DNA of 11,967 nucleotides from CAG-390 sp045544735 (GCA_045544735.1 JAZPZM010000065.1:1-11967), one strand, 5' to 3'. Positions 1-5,045 are shown, counted from the stretch's first letter. Numbers and translations: made by a program. The notes: generated by a model from the sequence alone, not told the origin.

Positions 1-60
1 CGCCATAACATCAAAAGAATGCTGAGAAGGAAAAAGGAGGCGACACAAAATGATCTATAA
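1..60 (+). CDS. C-terminal tail of an upstream gene (partial)
   Basis: Frame 1 is open from the first base to a TAA at 58-60, giving a 19-residue tail rich in Lys and Arg. The other two frames close at once (stops at 6-8 and 23-25). If real, this gene overlaps the start of the next one by 11 bp, and the ribosome binding site of that next gene lies inside its coding end, an arrangement usual for coupled operon genes. The tail is too short to name a function. Confidence is limited by its length. Confidence 0.35.
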   Translation, partial: RHNIKRMLRRKKEATQNDL

Positions 61-913
61 CCAATACGGTCAAATGTTCTTTTACGAGGACAAACTGTTT
101 ATGGTAGGCGAGGAAGTCTATTCGATTGAGAACGGGTTATACGGACTGCTCGGTAGAATCAGCGAAATCCGCACCGGTGATGACCGTGAGACCGAGAACG
201 AAGGTCCCGACATTTACTGTACGTTCCGTAAGCCCGTCTTGATGAAAGACAAGCCTTGGATATGCAATCTGCCGCTTGCGATTGACGACGACAGGCTCGA
301 CCTCGTAATTATGGCACCCGAAATGCTTATCCCCACGCGCCTTACGAACACGACCTTACCCAAGATGAGGGTGTATGTCCTGATTGAGAGCAGCGTTGTG
401 GACGGGACGAAATCCCGCAGCATAAAGCTCTATGCGGATAAGATACACGCGGAGATCTGTATGCGGAAAGCCATCGAACAGGAGAAAGAGGACGGTTGCC
501 TTGCAGAGTGGATAGGCACAAAGCTGTACGTTGAGGAATCGTTGGAGGAAAACTCCTTCCGAGCATATTTGAAAAACGAATACTGTTTTAATCATTTCAA
601 CATATACGTCAGCGAGGTGGAGCTGTCTCTCTCCGAGCCGTTCATCAAAGAAATGCTGCCTACCTGCCTCGGTATGAAATACCGTGAGGATATAGCCGAG
701 CAGATCGAGCCGTGGGATATTCCCAAAGCGGTCAAACGGACTGCAATCAACGATCCGAGCATCTATATGCGTGTTCAGATTGCTCTTGAGGGAAAGAATT
801 TCTGCAACGAGGAATACTCCGAGGCGATCTCTGAGGTGGCACATTCGCTAACCAAAGAACACGCCAGGATTGAAAGCATTCTCGACAAGGCAAGAAGGGA
901 CGGTAAGCTGTGA
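50..913 (+). CDS. Conjugative-element accessory protein of unknown function, 287 aa
   Basis: The start is set by a strong AAGGAGG site about 8 bases upstream of the ATG. The N-terminal ~90 residues carry GLYG at 29-32, then EIRTGDDRETEN at 39-50 and PDIYCTF at 53-59. From memory, this pattern belongs to an uncharacterised family encoded on Tn1549-like and related conjugative elements of Clostridia; that assignment should be checked by search. The rest (100-287) is acidic and mixed in predicted structure, with a charged helical C-terminus. I see no signal peptide, membrane helix or catalytic motif, so a soluble cytoplasmic protein is likely. It is followed with overlap by a 66-aa gene, and the pair ends in a terminator, so they are probably the last genes of an element operon entering from the left. 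No function is claimed. Confidence 0.85.
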   Translation: MIYNQYGQMFFYEDKLFMVGEEVYSIENGLYGLLGRISEIRTGDDRETENEGPDIYCTFRKPVLMKDKPWICNLPLAIDDDRLDLVIMAPEMLIPTRLTNTTLPKMRVYVLIESSVVDGTKSRSIKLYADKIHAEICMRKAIEQEKEDGCLAEWIGTKLYVEESLEENSFRAYLKNEYCFNHFNIYVSEVELSLSEPFIKEMLPTCLGMKYREDIAEQIEPWDIPKAVKRTAINDPSIYMRVQIALEGKNFCNEEYSEAISEVAHSLTKEHARIESILDKARRDGKL

Positions 914-1110
914 TGAATGAGAAAGAAGAGCGTACCTGCCCGACTTGTGCACGTAAGGCAACCTGTCTTGAACGGACAATGATGCTGCACTATATGTTTA
1001 TCGCTACGGGACGCTCCGACGAGCTGACCGATGAGGTGAAGGAAAAGTTCGGCTTTAAGGGTGATTGCAAGAATTGGCTTGAAACCAACGCCAAACAATC
1101 CGTTCAATAA
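910..1110 (+). CDS. Small cysteine-rich protein, possible zinc binder, 66 aa
   Basis: The GTG at 910 overlaps the TGA of the previous gene by 4 bp; an ATG at 913 is an equally possible start. A purine-rich stretch at about 893-903 could serve as ribosome binding site. Four cysteines (about 10, 13, 19 and 53 from the GTG) form C-x2-C-x5-C plus a later Cys in the motif DCKNW, a layout that could bind one metal ion. The middle is helical and charged. Small proteins of this kind are common among conjugative-element accessory genes, but I do not recognise the family. A terminator follows 15 bp after the stop, so it ends the operon. Confidence 0.7.
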   Translation: MMNEKEERTCPTCARKATCLERTMMLHYMFIATGRSDELTDEVKEKFGFKGDCKNWLETNAKQSVQ

Positions 1111-1125
1111 CAGCAATATGAAATT

Positions 1126-1164
1126 AGGCATCGGCGGAATTTCCACCGATGCCTTTTTCTTCTT
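1126..1164 (+). terminator. Rho-independent terminator after the left-hand operon
   Basis: The arms AGGCATCGG (1126-1134) and CCGATGCCT (1146-1154) pair perfectly. After one mismatch the stem continues with GGAA/TTCC to a tiny loop. The tract TTTTTCTTCTTT follows on the + strand. On the - strand the run after the hairpin (TAATTTC) is weaker, so it may stop the ATPase transcript only partly. It separates the two convergent genes. Confidence 0.85.
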
Positions 1165-1167
1165 TAA

Positions 1168-2613
1168 TCACATATCCAATGATTTGATAGCATTATCTTT
1201 CTGTGTCTTGCCAATCAGATAAAGAAACGCGAATGCAGGAATGCGGTATAGCTGAGTATTCTTACGATCACTCAAACCGAAATCAGTAGCGTTCTTAGAG
1301 ATAACATAACCAGGAATATCTGCCATTCCGTAAATCACGATTCCGTTATCGTCCTTGACTGTAGAGTTATTACGCATTTTTGCTTCGATATACTGAATGG
1401 GCTGTCCTGCATACTGTACTGCAACGTCAATCTCTGCGCCGTTTCCGTCACGAACGTATCCTACCTGATACAACTTGTTGATCGAAGTGAAGTAATCCTT
1501 AACGTGCTTGAATACCGTAGTTTCCAAAGCATATCCCAGCTCGGTTGCCTTGGTATAAATATCCGCATCCAAAACGACCGCACCTCGAATACCGCTATCG
1601 GAAATATAGATCTTGTTCTTACGCTTCAAAACCTTCTTGCCTTGAATATTCAACTGCTCGCTAATGTTGATAAGATTCGCATCAGCAAGATATTGGATAT
1701 ACTTTTCAATCGTGGGCTTGGATACCCCATCAAATTCTTTGCACATAGCTTCAATGTTAATTACGCTTGAGCTATTATAGCAAAGGTAGATGAACACCTT
1801 TTCAAGCTCGTCAATACTGCGTATTTCGTGAAGCTTCGGCAAGTCGTGCTTGATAGCGCGATCCATAACGTCCTCACGAATAAGAGATTGAGCGTACACG
1901 GTGTCCTCGGTCTTTACAAGCTCAGGGAAACCGCCAAGCTGCAAATAACGCATCAAATGCACTTGCAAATCGGAAAGTCCCATAATAAGCCGCGTTTGCT
2001 CTTGCTGTGTGAGTGTATGGATCTTGAATACATCCTCGCACTCCGCATTCATTTCTACGCCCTTGATCTGACAGTACTCATAGAACGAAAGTGTAGGAAT
2101 GCGGATAATCGTCCAACGTCCCGCACCGCTTTCACGTACTCCTTCCTCAACTGCTGCACTTGCAGAACCCGTGGCAATCGCTCTCATTTCGGGGTTCATA
2201 TCGTATGCCATCTTCAAATAGTGCGTCCAATTCTTATCGAACTGAATTTCATCCACGAACAGATAGAATTGCTCGTCATTAGAAATGTTCTCCTTGTAGA
2301 TGGAAAGCACTTGATCAATACCAGCCGCACGGATAACCGGGTGGTCAAAGGTAAAGAATAGAATATTATGCGGCTTGACTCCTTCAGCGAGCAAATCCGA
2401 AATCGTTTGATATATAATCGTGGTCTTTCCGGTACGTCTTGCACCGCTCATCACCACGATGCGGCGAATATCGCTTTTTAAGGTCTTGCGGCAGGAATAA
2501 TAACCGCAACGCTTGAAATCCTTTAAGAATGTCTTGGGGACAATTCCACTCTGCCACCAAGGGTTATAGTTTGTGAGAATCGAAAGTATATTTTCTCTGC
2601 TAACAACTGCCAT
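1168..2613 (-). CDS. AAA-family ATPase with C-terminal DUF4143 domain, 481 aa
   Basis: The ATG at 2613 is preferred over an in-frame start 23 codons upstream, because AAGGAGG (2622-2628) sits 8 bases before it and the promoter lies just beyond. The N-terminal AAA_14-type domain shows Walker A GARRTGKTT (57-65), Walker B YLFVDEIQ (117-124) and a sensor-like ATGSAS (147-152). The C-terminal part carries a winged-helix-like stretch (roughly 270-350) and a PD-(D/E)xK-like pattern, with D396 in EIDVAV and E410-x-K412 in IEAK. This is typical of DUF4143 ATPases, which are widespread in anaerobes and gut bacteria and whose cellular role is largely unknown. The pattern suggests a nuclease-like fold but does not prove activity. 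The gene is monocistronic and convergent with the mobile-element genes to its left. It may be a cargo gene inserted beside the regulatory module. Confidence 0.9.
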   Translation of the reverse strand: MAVVSRENILSILTNYNPWWQSGIVPKTFLKDFKRCGYYSCRKTLKSDIRRIVVMSGARRTGKTTIIYQTISDLLAEGVKPHNILFFTFDHPVIRAAGIDQVLSIYKENISNDEQFYLFVDEIQFDKNWTHYLKMAYDMNPEMRAIATGSASAAVEEGVRESGAGRWTIIRIPTLSFYEYCQIKGVEMNAECEDVFKIHTLTQQEQTRLIMGLSDLQVHLMRYLQLGGFPELVKTEDTVYAQSLIREDVMDRAIKHDLPKLHEIRSIDELEKVFIYLCYNSSSVINIEAMCKEFDGVSKPTIEKYIQYLADANLINISEQLNIQGKKVLKRKNKIYISDSGIRGAVVLDADIYTKATELGYALETTVFKHVKDYFTSINKLYQVGYVRDGNGAEIDVAVQYAGQPIQYIEAKMRNNSTVKDDNGIVIYGMADIPGYVISKNATDFGLSDRKNTQLYRIPAFAFLYLIGKTQKDNAIKSLDM

Positions 2614-2643
2614 ATTGAATACCTCCTTGTTAAATTCAATGAT

Positions 2644-2672
2644 ATTATAACACAAGTTAGAATCAAAGTCAA
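2644..2672 (-). promoter_or_regulatory. Near-consensus sigma-A promoter of the ATPase gene
   Basis: On the - strand the -35 box TTGACT (2667-2672) and -10 box TATAAT (2644-2649) are separated by exactly 17 bp. The start of transcription would be near 2637, giving a leader of about 25 bases that carries the AAGGAGG site. With 11 of 12 consensus positions, this should be one of the strongest vegetative promoters in the window. Confidence 0.85.
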
Positions 2673-2683
2673 GATAATTCAAA

Positions 2684-2722
2684 GTATATTTTCAATTATA
2701 TGCAGTTTTATTTGAAATATAC
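2684..2722. repeat. AT-rich inverted repeat between the HTH_16 gene and the ATPase promoter
   Basis: GTATATTTTCAA (2684-2695) faces TTGAAATATAC (2712-2722), complementary apart from one extra base. It directly follows the stop codon of the sigma-module gene. It is A/T only at the base and has no long U-tract, so at best it is a weak terminator or 3'-end structure; it could also be chance in AT-rich DNA. Confidence 0.3.
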
Positions 2723-2723
2723 A

Positions 2724-2921
2724 TCAATTTTGCTCTTCGAGTTCAAATCTGTCAATGCAATGAATGAACTTAAAGCAAAGTTCTTGAAATAGATCCTCGT
2801 CAAAAATACCATTGATGATTGCTTCCCTTGCAATCAGGGGACGATACATTTCTAACAAGCTTTCCTGGGCTTCAGCTTCGCCTTTTTTTGCTCTAATAAT
2901 CAATTCCTTAAAATTCATCAT
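2724..2921 (-). CDS. HTH_16 / sigma region 2-like protein of a Tn916-type element (Orf8-like), 65 aa
   Basis: The ATG at 2921 is chosen because GGAGG lies 8 bases upstream, inside the last codons of the previous gene; a TTG at 2936 lacks this. The stop of the upstream gene (TAA, 2923-2925) is one base away, so translation is probably coupled. The sequence KKGEAEAQESLLEMYRPLI followed by DEDLFQEL and IDRFE matches the HTH_16 family seen in Tn916 Orf8-like proteins. It also resembles the core of sigma-70 region 2 (binding to core polymerase and the -10 element). Together with the region-4 protein encoded just upstream it could supply the missing half of a two-part sigma factor. The length is normal for the family. 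The excisionase and integrase genes that follow this gene in Tn916 are absent here. Confidence 0.8.
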   Translation of the reverse strand: MMNFKELIIRAKKGEAEAQESLLEMYRPLIAREAIINGIFDEDLFQELCFKFIHCIDRFELEEQN

Positions 2922-2922
2922 T

Positions 2923-3309
2923 TTAGTTTCCTCCAATTAGTTCTCTTAATTTTGCGACGGTGCGGTAGTAAAGCGCGGTAACACCTTTATATTTTAGTCC
3001 GAGCTTGTCCGCAATTTCCTCAAAATTTCTCTCCTCAAGAACACGAGCGAACAAAACGTACCGCTCTCGTTCTTCAAGCTGACTCAAAGCGTATGATAAA
3101 GCATCCGATTCACAAAGATCTAACACAAAATCTGTTTCATCGGGAATAAATTCCATCTTTTCGTCTTCCATTACACACGTAAACCGTGCTCGACATTCTT
3201 CTTTTCTTATGTAGTCGATTTTTGCTCTACTCATAGAGCGACTAACCAATGAAGTAAAGCGGTTCTGTAATTTTTCTTGCTCATTAGAGCCATTGTTTAA
3301 TATAATCAT
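2923..3309 (-). CDS. Sigma-70 region 4-like regulator of a Tn916-type element (Orf7-like), 128 aa
   Basis: AAGGAG lies 7 bases before the ATG at 3309, fixing the start. Residues ~70-125 form a sigma region 4 helix-turn-helix: a stretch reading LSQLEERERYVL, then FEEIADKLGLKYKGVTALYYRTVAKLREL in segments, as in -35-recognising domains. The N-terminus (LQNRFTSLVSRSMSRAKIDYIRK in segments, ~14-36) resembles the start of Tn916 Orf7-like proteins. No sigma region 2 is present in this polypeptide; it is encoded by the next gene. In Tn916, Orf7 and Orf8 form the regulatory operon leading to excision genes, divergent from the repressor Orf9; the same order and strands occur here with the XRE gene at 3837. 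The leader folds over its ribosome binding site (3311-3385) and carries a long terminator-like hairpin (3407-3466), so expression is probably tightly held. Confidence 0.85.
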   Translation of the reverse strand: MIILNNGSNEQEKLQNRFTSLVSRSMSRAKIDYIRKEECRARFTCVMEDEKMEFIPDETDFVLDLCESDALSYALSQLEERERYVLFARVLEERNFEEIADKLGLKYKGVTALYYRTVAKLRELIGGN

Positions 3310-3310
3310 A

Positions 3311-3385
3311 TCTATTCTCCTTGTTTGAATTTTGAAATTTGGATTGGTAAGATTTCAAAATCCAACAAGGAGGCGCACGAATAGA
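3311..3385 (-). promoter_or_regulatory. Leader hairpin that sequesters the sigma-gene ribosome binding site
   Basis: In the - strand transcript the bases from 3372 to 3352 pair with those from 3338 to 3317 over about 21 bp, with one bulged base, one G-U pair and a 13-base loop (3339-3351). The site AAGGAG (3317-3322) is fully paired with CTCCTT (3367-3372). Outer arms TCTATT (3311-3316) and AATAGA (3380-3385) add a further helix across a 7-base bulge, reaching almost to the start codon. Such a fold should block initiation until opened by a passing ribosome, an RNA or a factor. Pairing is seen directly; the regulatory effect is inferred. Confidence 0.65.
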
Positions 3386-3398
3386 CGGTAAGCGATAT

Positions 3399-3466
3399 TT
3401 TTCGCAAACAAAAATGCACTTGTCATACGATGTACGCTCACATCGCATCACAAGTGCATTTTTGTT
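3399..3466 (-). terminator. Long leader hairpin, terminator-like, upstream of the sigma gene
   Basis: Arms 3407-3433 and 3440-3466 are complementary over 27 bp with two mismatches (3424/3449 and 3427/3446) and a 6-base loop. The lower stem pairs AACAAAAATGC with GCATTTTTGTT, so on either strand the hairpin ends in a U-rich run, the usual look of a bidirectional terminator. It begins about 6 bases after the predicted sigma-operon start of transcription and would act as an attenuator. A structural 5' element or a small mobile palindrome are alternatives. Confidence 0.55.
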
Positions 3467-3478
3467 ATTCAGTTCAGT

Positions 3479-3507
3479 ATTATGGTGGTCTGCTGTGCCA
3501 TTGCCAG
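3479..3507 (-). promoter_or_regulatory. Candidate promoter of the sigma/HTH_16 operon
   Basis: On the - strand CTGGCA (3502-3507, 4 of 6) and CATAAT (3479-3484, 5 of 6) are spaced by 17 bp, placing the transcript start near 3472 and giving a ~163-base leader with two hairpins. The spacer is almost entirely filled by dyad A (3480-3502), as expected for a repressor-controlled promoter. The boxes are only moderately close to consensus. Confidence 0.45.
3480..3502. promoter_or_regulatory. Dyad A, candidate operator inside the sigma promoter
   Basis: The 23-base sequence TTATGGTGG-N2-T-N-CTGTGCCA-N-T matches dyad B at 3746-3768 at 19 of 23 positions, with both half-sites (GTGG and TGCCA) kept. 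It is an imperfect palindrome lying between the -35 and -10 boxes. The likely ligand is the XRE protein encoded at 3837, by analogy with element repressors that sit next to their operators; this is inference. Confidence 0.45.
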
Positions 3508-3562
3508 AGCCGCAGAAGGTCAAGGAAGAAATCGAGTAATTTTTGAAATTGTCCTTAACCTT

Positions 3563-3596
3563 GCGAATATGACCTATTGCGTAAAATCATATTCGC
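3563..3596. repeat. Perfect 10-bp inverted repeat
   Basis: GCGAATATGA (3563-3572) and TCATATTCGC (3587-3596) are exact reverse complements around a 14-base spacer. Neither side is followed by a U-run, so it is not a typical terminator. It lies upstream of the sigma promoter and could be a protein-binding site or a recombination or processing structure. Confidence 0.5.
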
Positions 3597-3633
3597 TGCT
3601 CTTAATCGGTATCCGAGAAAGCGACCAGCGCAT

Positions 3634-3671
3634 AAAAAATCCCTCCAATCGAAAAACTCTGAATTGGAGGG
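3634..3671 (-). terminator. Rho-independent terminator on the - strand with no gene before it
   Basis: CCCTCCAAT (3641-3649) and ATTGGAGGG (3663-3671) form a perfect 9-bp stem with a 13-base loop. On the - strand it is followed by ATTTTTTAT (3632-3640), a textbook U-tract; on the + strand there is none. No - strand gene lies between it and the XRE gene, so it either guards the sigma promoter from read-through antisense to the XRE gene or ends a short RNA starting near dyad B. Confidence 0.75.
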
Positions 3672-3745
3672 AGAGTGCGTGTCGAATCACCGCCAAGACG
3701 TCGTTTTTTTTAATCCGGCGGGGATACTTATTCAATTTGTCACAT

Positions 3746-3768
3746 TTATGGTGGCATACTGTGCCACT
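3746..3768. promoter_or_regulatory. Dyad B, candidate operator upstream of the XRE gene
   Basis: GTGGCA (3751-3756) and TGCCAC (3762-3767) form a perfect palindrome with a 5-base centre, within a 23-base sequence related to dyad A. Outer arms TTCAATTT (3731-3738) and AAATTGAA (3771-3778) are also complementary. It lies 45 bp upstream of the XRE -10 box. On the - strand a weak -10-like CATAAA (3745-3750) occupies the same place relative to the dyad as the -10 of the sigma promoter does to dyad A. Confidence 0.5.
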
Positions 3769-3788
3769 AAAAATTGAAATGTCAGACC

Positions 3789-3818
3789 ATTACATAAGTG
3801 AAATAAAAGTAGTATAAT
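3789..3818 (+). promoter_or_regulatory. Candidate promoter of the XRE regulator gene
   Basis: A perfect TATAAT (3813-3818) follows ATTACA (3789-3794, 4 of 6 to TTGACA) at 18 bp. The transcript would start around 3825, leaving a leader of only about 12 bases that consists mainly of the ribosome binding site GGGAGGTG. Confidence 0.5.
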
Positions 3819-3836
3819 ATTATGGGAGGTGAACTG

Positions 3837-4196
3837 ATGGGACATATATATAATGACATTCCGGATAAACTTGGTGATGTGCTGAAGGAAGCACGCCAAA
3901 AATCCGGTTTTACGGTTGAGGAATTTGCAAAAAAAGTAGATAAAACAAAACGCTATGTTTATCGTGTTGAAAACCAAGGTAACAAACCGAAATACGAAAC
4001 TCTCTTTGCTATGATTCGTGAGTCCTCTGCCGATGCGAATTTGATCTTCTATCCCGAAAGAGAGGAACAAGACTCCGATCTGGAGCATATCATTCGAGAA
4101 CTACATAGGCTCGATCCTCGCTCCCTTGAAGTTATCAAAGCAACGGCGCAAGCCTTACTCGATACGGCACCGCAAAAGAATAGTTCTGAAAAGTAG
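3837..4196 (+). CDS. XRE-family helix-turn-helix regulator, 119 aa
   Basis: The ATG at 3837 is chosen because GGGAGGTG (3823-3831) sits just before it; the ATG at 3822 precedes that site. Residues ~11-65 form an HTH_3/XRE domain: LGDVLKEARQKSGFTVEEFA, then KKVDKTKRYVYRVEN and a final helix around YETLFAMIRE. The C-terminal ~50 residues are helical (DLEHIIRELHRLDPRSLEVI) and may mediate dimer formation. It is transcribed away from the sigma pair, the layout of the Tn916 repressor Orf9 relative to Orf7/Orf8, so it is likely the repressor of the element module, acting on dyads A and B. The stop codon lies inside its own terminator hairpin. Confidence 0.85.
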   Translation: MGHIYNDIPDKLGDVLKEARQKSGFTVEEFAKKVDKTKRYVYRVENQGNKPKYETLFAMIRESSADANLIFYPEREEQDSDLEHIIRELHRLDPRSLEVIKATAQALLDTAPQKNSSEK

Positions 4197-4214
4197 CCAC
4201 AGGGCTACTTTTTT
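4189..4214 (+). terminator. Terminator overlapping the XRE stop codon
   Basis: AAAAGTAGCC (4189-4198, allowing for the A-rich base) pairs with GGCTACTTTT (4203-4212) around a 4-base ACAG loop, followed by further T residues. The TAG stop (4194-4196) is inside the left arm. On the - strand a shorter U-run follows, so it may act in both directions and back up the terminator of the convergent response-regulator gene. Confidence 0.85.
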
Positions 4215-4283
4215 GCGTGAGAATAGTATAACATAAAAAAATCAAGAAAGTGTCAAGAAAGTATAAGGACTTTATAAGAAATT

Positions 4284-4313
4284 AAGGCGGCAAGTATAAT
4301 CACTTGTCGCCTT
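4284..4313 (-). terminator. Terminator at the end of the long - strand operon
   Basis: AAGGCGGCAAGT (4284-4295) pairs with ACTTGTCGCCTT (4302-4313) over 12 bp, including one G-U pair, with a 6-base loop. The response-regulator stop codon (4300-4302) lies in the loop and arm. On the - strand TTAATTTCTTATAAAG follows, a moderate U-rich tail. Confidence 0.7.
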
Positions 4314-5010
4314 CTGTTTTGCAGAATCGGTAGCCCACACCCCATACATTCTTTATGTACTCTTGGTTGGCTTCGGATAATTTTTGCTTTAGAGAACTTA
4401 TATGAGTTCTAACAACACTATCCACATTAAACGCAGATTGATCATCCCAAACATGATCGTATAACTGTTCTCGGCTAAATACCTTGCCGGGATTGCTTGC
4501 AAGGCGAAATAGCAAATCAAACTCTTTCTTGGTTGCCTTTACTTCTTTTCCTTTGACAAATATCTGCCGAGTTGACGGATCGATAACAAGATCATTTCCA
4601 AACGCGAGAGTGTAACAAACTTTGCCCGATTGATTATGGTCTATGTATAGCTGAATCAAGGAATGAGCCTGCGCCACGCATTCCTCCTGCGTGTAAGGCT
4701 TACCCATATAAGCGTGTGCACCTGCCTTGAAAGCGTGTAATCGTTCATCGTGATTCATTTCGGAGGACAGCACCATAATCGGCGTTGATTTGCTGTTCCG
4801 CATTGCTTTCAGTAGATTGTGATCGTCCTCGGCTGACATATGAGCATCGAGTATAATCAAGCTGAACTCATTGTTTATAAATTGCTGCAATGCGGCTTGT
4901 ATGCTTGTAACGTACAATACCTCGGAGCATACTTCCGATAAGTTTGCTTGAATTTCTTTGGCTGTTTCCTCATTATGGTTAATAATTAGAACCTTGCTTG
5001 CTATAAACAT
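4300..5010 (-). CDS. OmpR/PhoB-type response regulator with altered acidic pocket, 236 aa
   Basis: Residues ~5-120 form a receiver domain and ~133-232 a winged-helix DNA-binding domain (Trans_reg_C), recognisable from TKKEFDLLFRLASNPGKVFS, then REQLYDHVWDD, VDSVVRTHISSLKQKL and the ending NVWGVGYRF. The phospho-acceptor D55 (LIILDAH), the Ser/Thr position (S82 or S83) and K104 (MGKP) are present. The acidic pair that binds magnesium, normally DD after the first strand, reads N11-H12-N13. Phosphorylation may therefore be weak or absent, although D55 is kept. No histidine kinase is encoded nearby. It closes the operon that holds the ABC transporter, so control of that operon or of envelope functions is a reasonable guess. 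The start has a poor upstream site (AAGGT about 14 bases away), so an atypical start or coupling to the gene before it is possible. Confidence 0.88.
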   Translation of the reverse strand: MFIASKVLIINHNEETAKEIQANLSEVCSEVLYVTSIQAALQQFINNEFSLIILDAHMSAEDDHNLLKAMRNSKSTPIMVLSSEMNHDERLHAFKAGAHAYMGKPYTQEECVAQAHSLIQLYIDHNQSGKVCYTLAFGNDLVIDPSTRQIFVKGKEVKATKKEFDLLFRLASNPGKVFSREQLYDHVWDDQSAFNVDSVVRTHISSLKQKLSEANQEYIKNVWGVGYRFCKTEGDK

Positions 5011-5045
5011 TATTTTTTGATGTTACCTTCTTATTTTTCCTGAAA

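Larger units (their letters stand above)
3310..3836. other. 527-bp divergent regulatory region rich in inverted repeats
   Basis: This is the only long stretch without a convincing gene. It separates the sigma pair (leftward) from the XRE gene (rightward). In order it holds a hairpin masking the sigma ribosome binding site, a 27-bp hairpin, a promoter containing a dyad, a perfect 10-bp inverted repeat, a - strand terminator, a second related dyad, and the XRE promoter. Open frames across it (for example + strand 3482-3817) have no ribosome binding site and run through these hairpins, so I treat them as non-coding. Confidence 0.7.

Noticed and set aside
356..844. 162-aa open frame on the - strand
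   Set aside because: It is antisense to the 287-aa element protein, which has a strong start site; it looks like a by-product of codon bias.
1828..2361. 177-aa open frame on the + strand
   Set aside because: It is antisense to the ATPase core (Walker B and sensor region), with no ribosome binding site or domain.
3669..3700. tRNA T-arm-like sequence (GTGTCGAATCAC)
   Set aside because: The 5-bp stem does not form around the loop and no acceptor or anticodon arm is present, so no tRNA or attachment site is called.
3483..3808. Similar short peptides (LWW..VPL) read at both dyads, suggesting duplicated gene ends
   Set aside because: The likeness comes from the shared palindromic operator-like DNA; neither frame has a start or extends meaningfully.
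3482..3817. 111-aa and 66-aa open frames on the + strand in the divergent region
   Set aside because: They have no ribosome binding site and run through two dyads, an inverted repeat and a terminator; the sequence is better explained as regulatory DNA.
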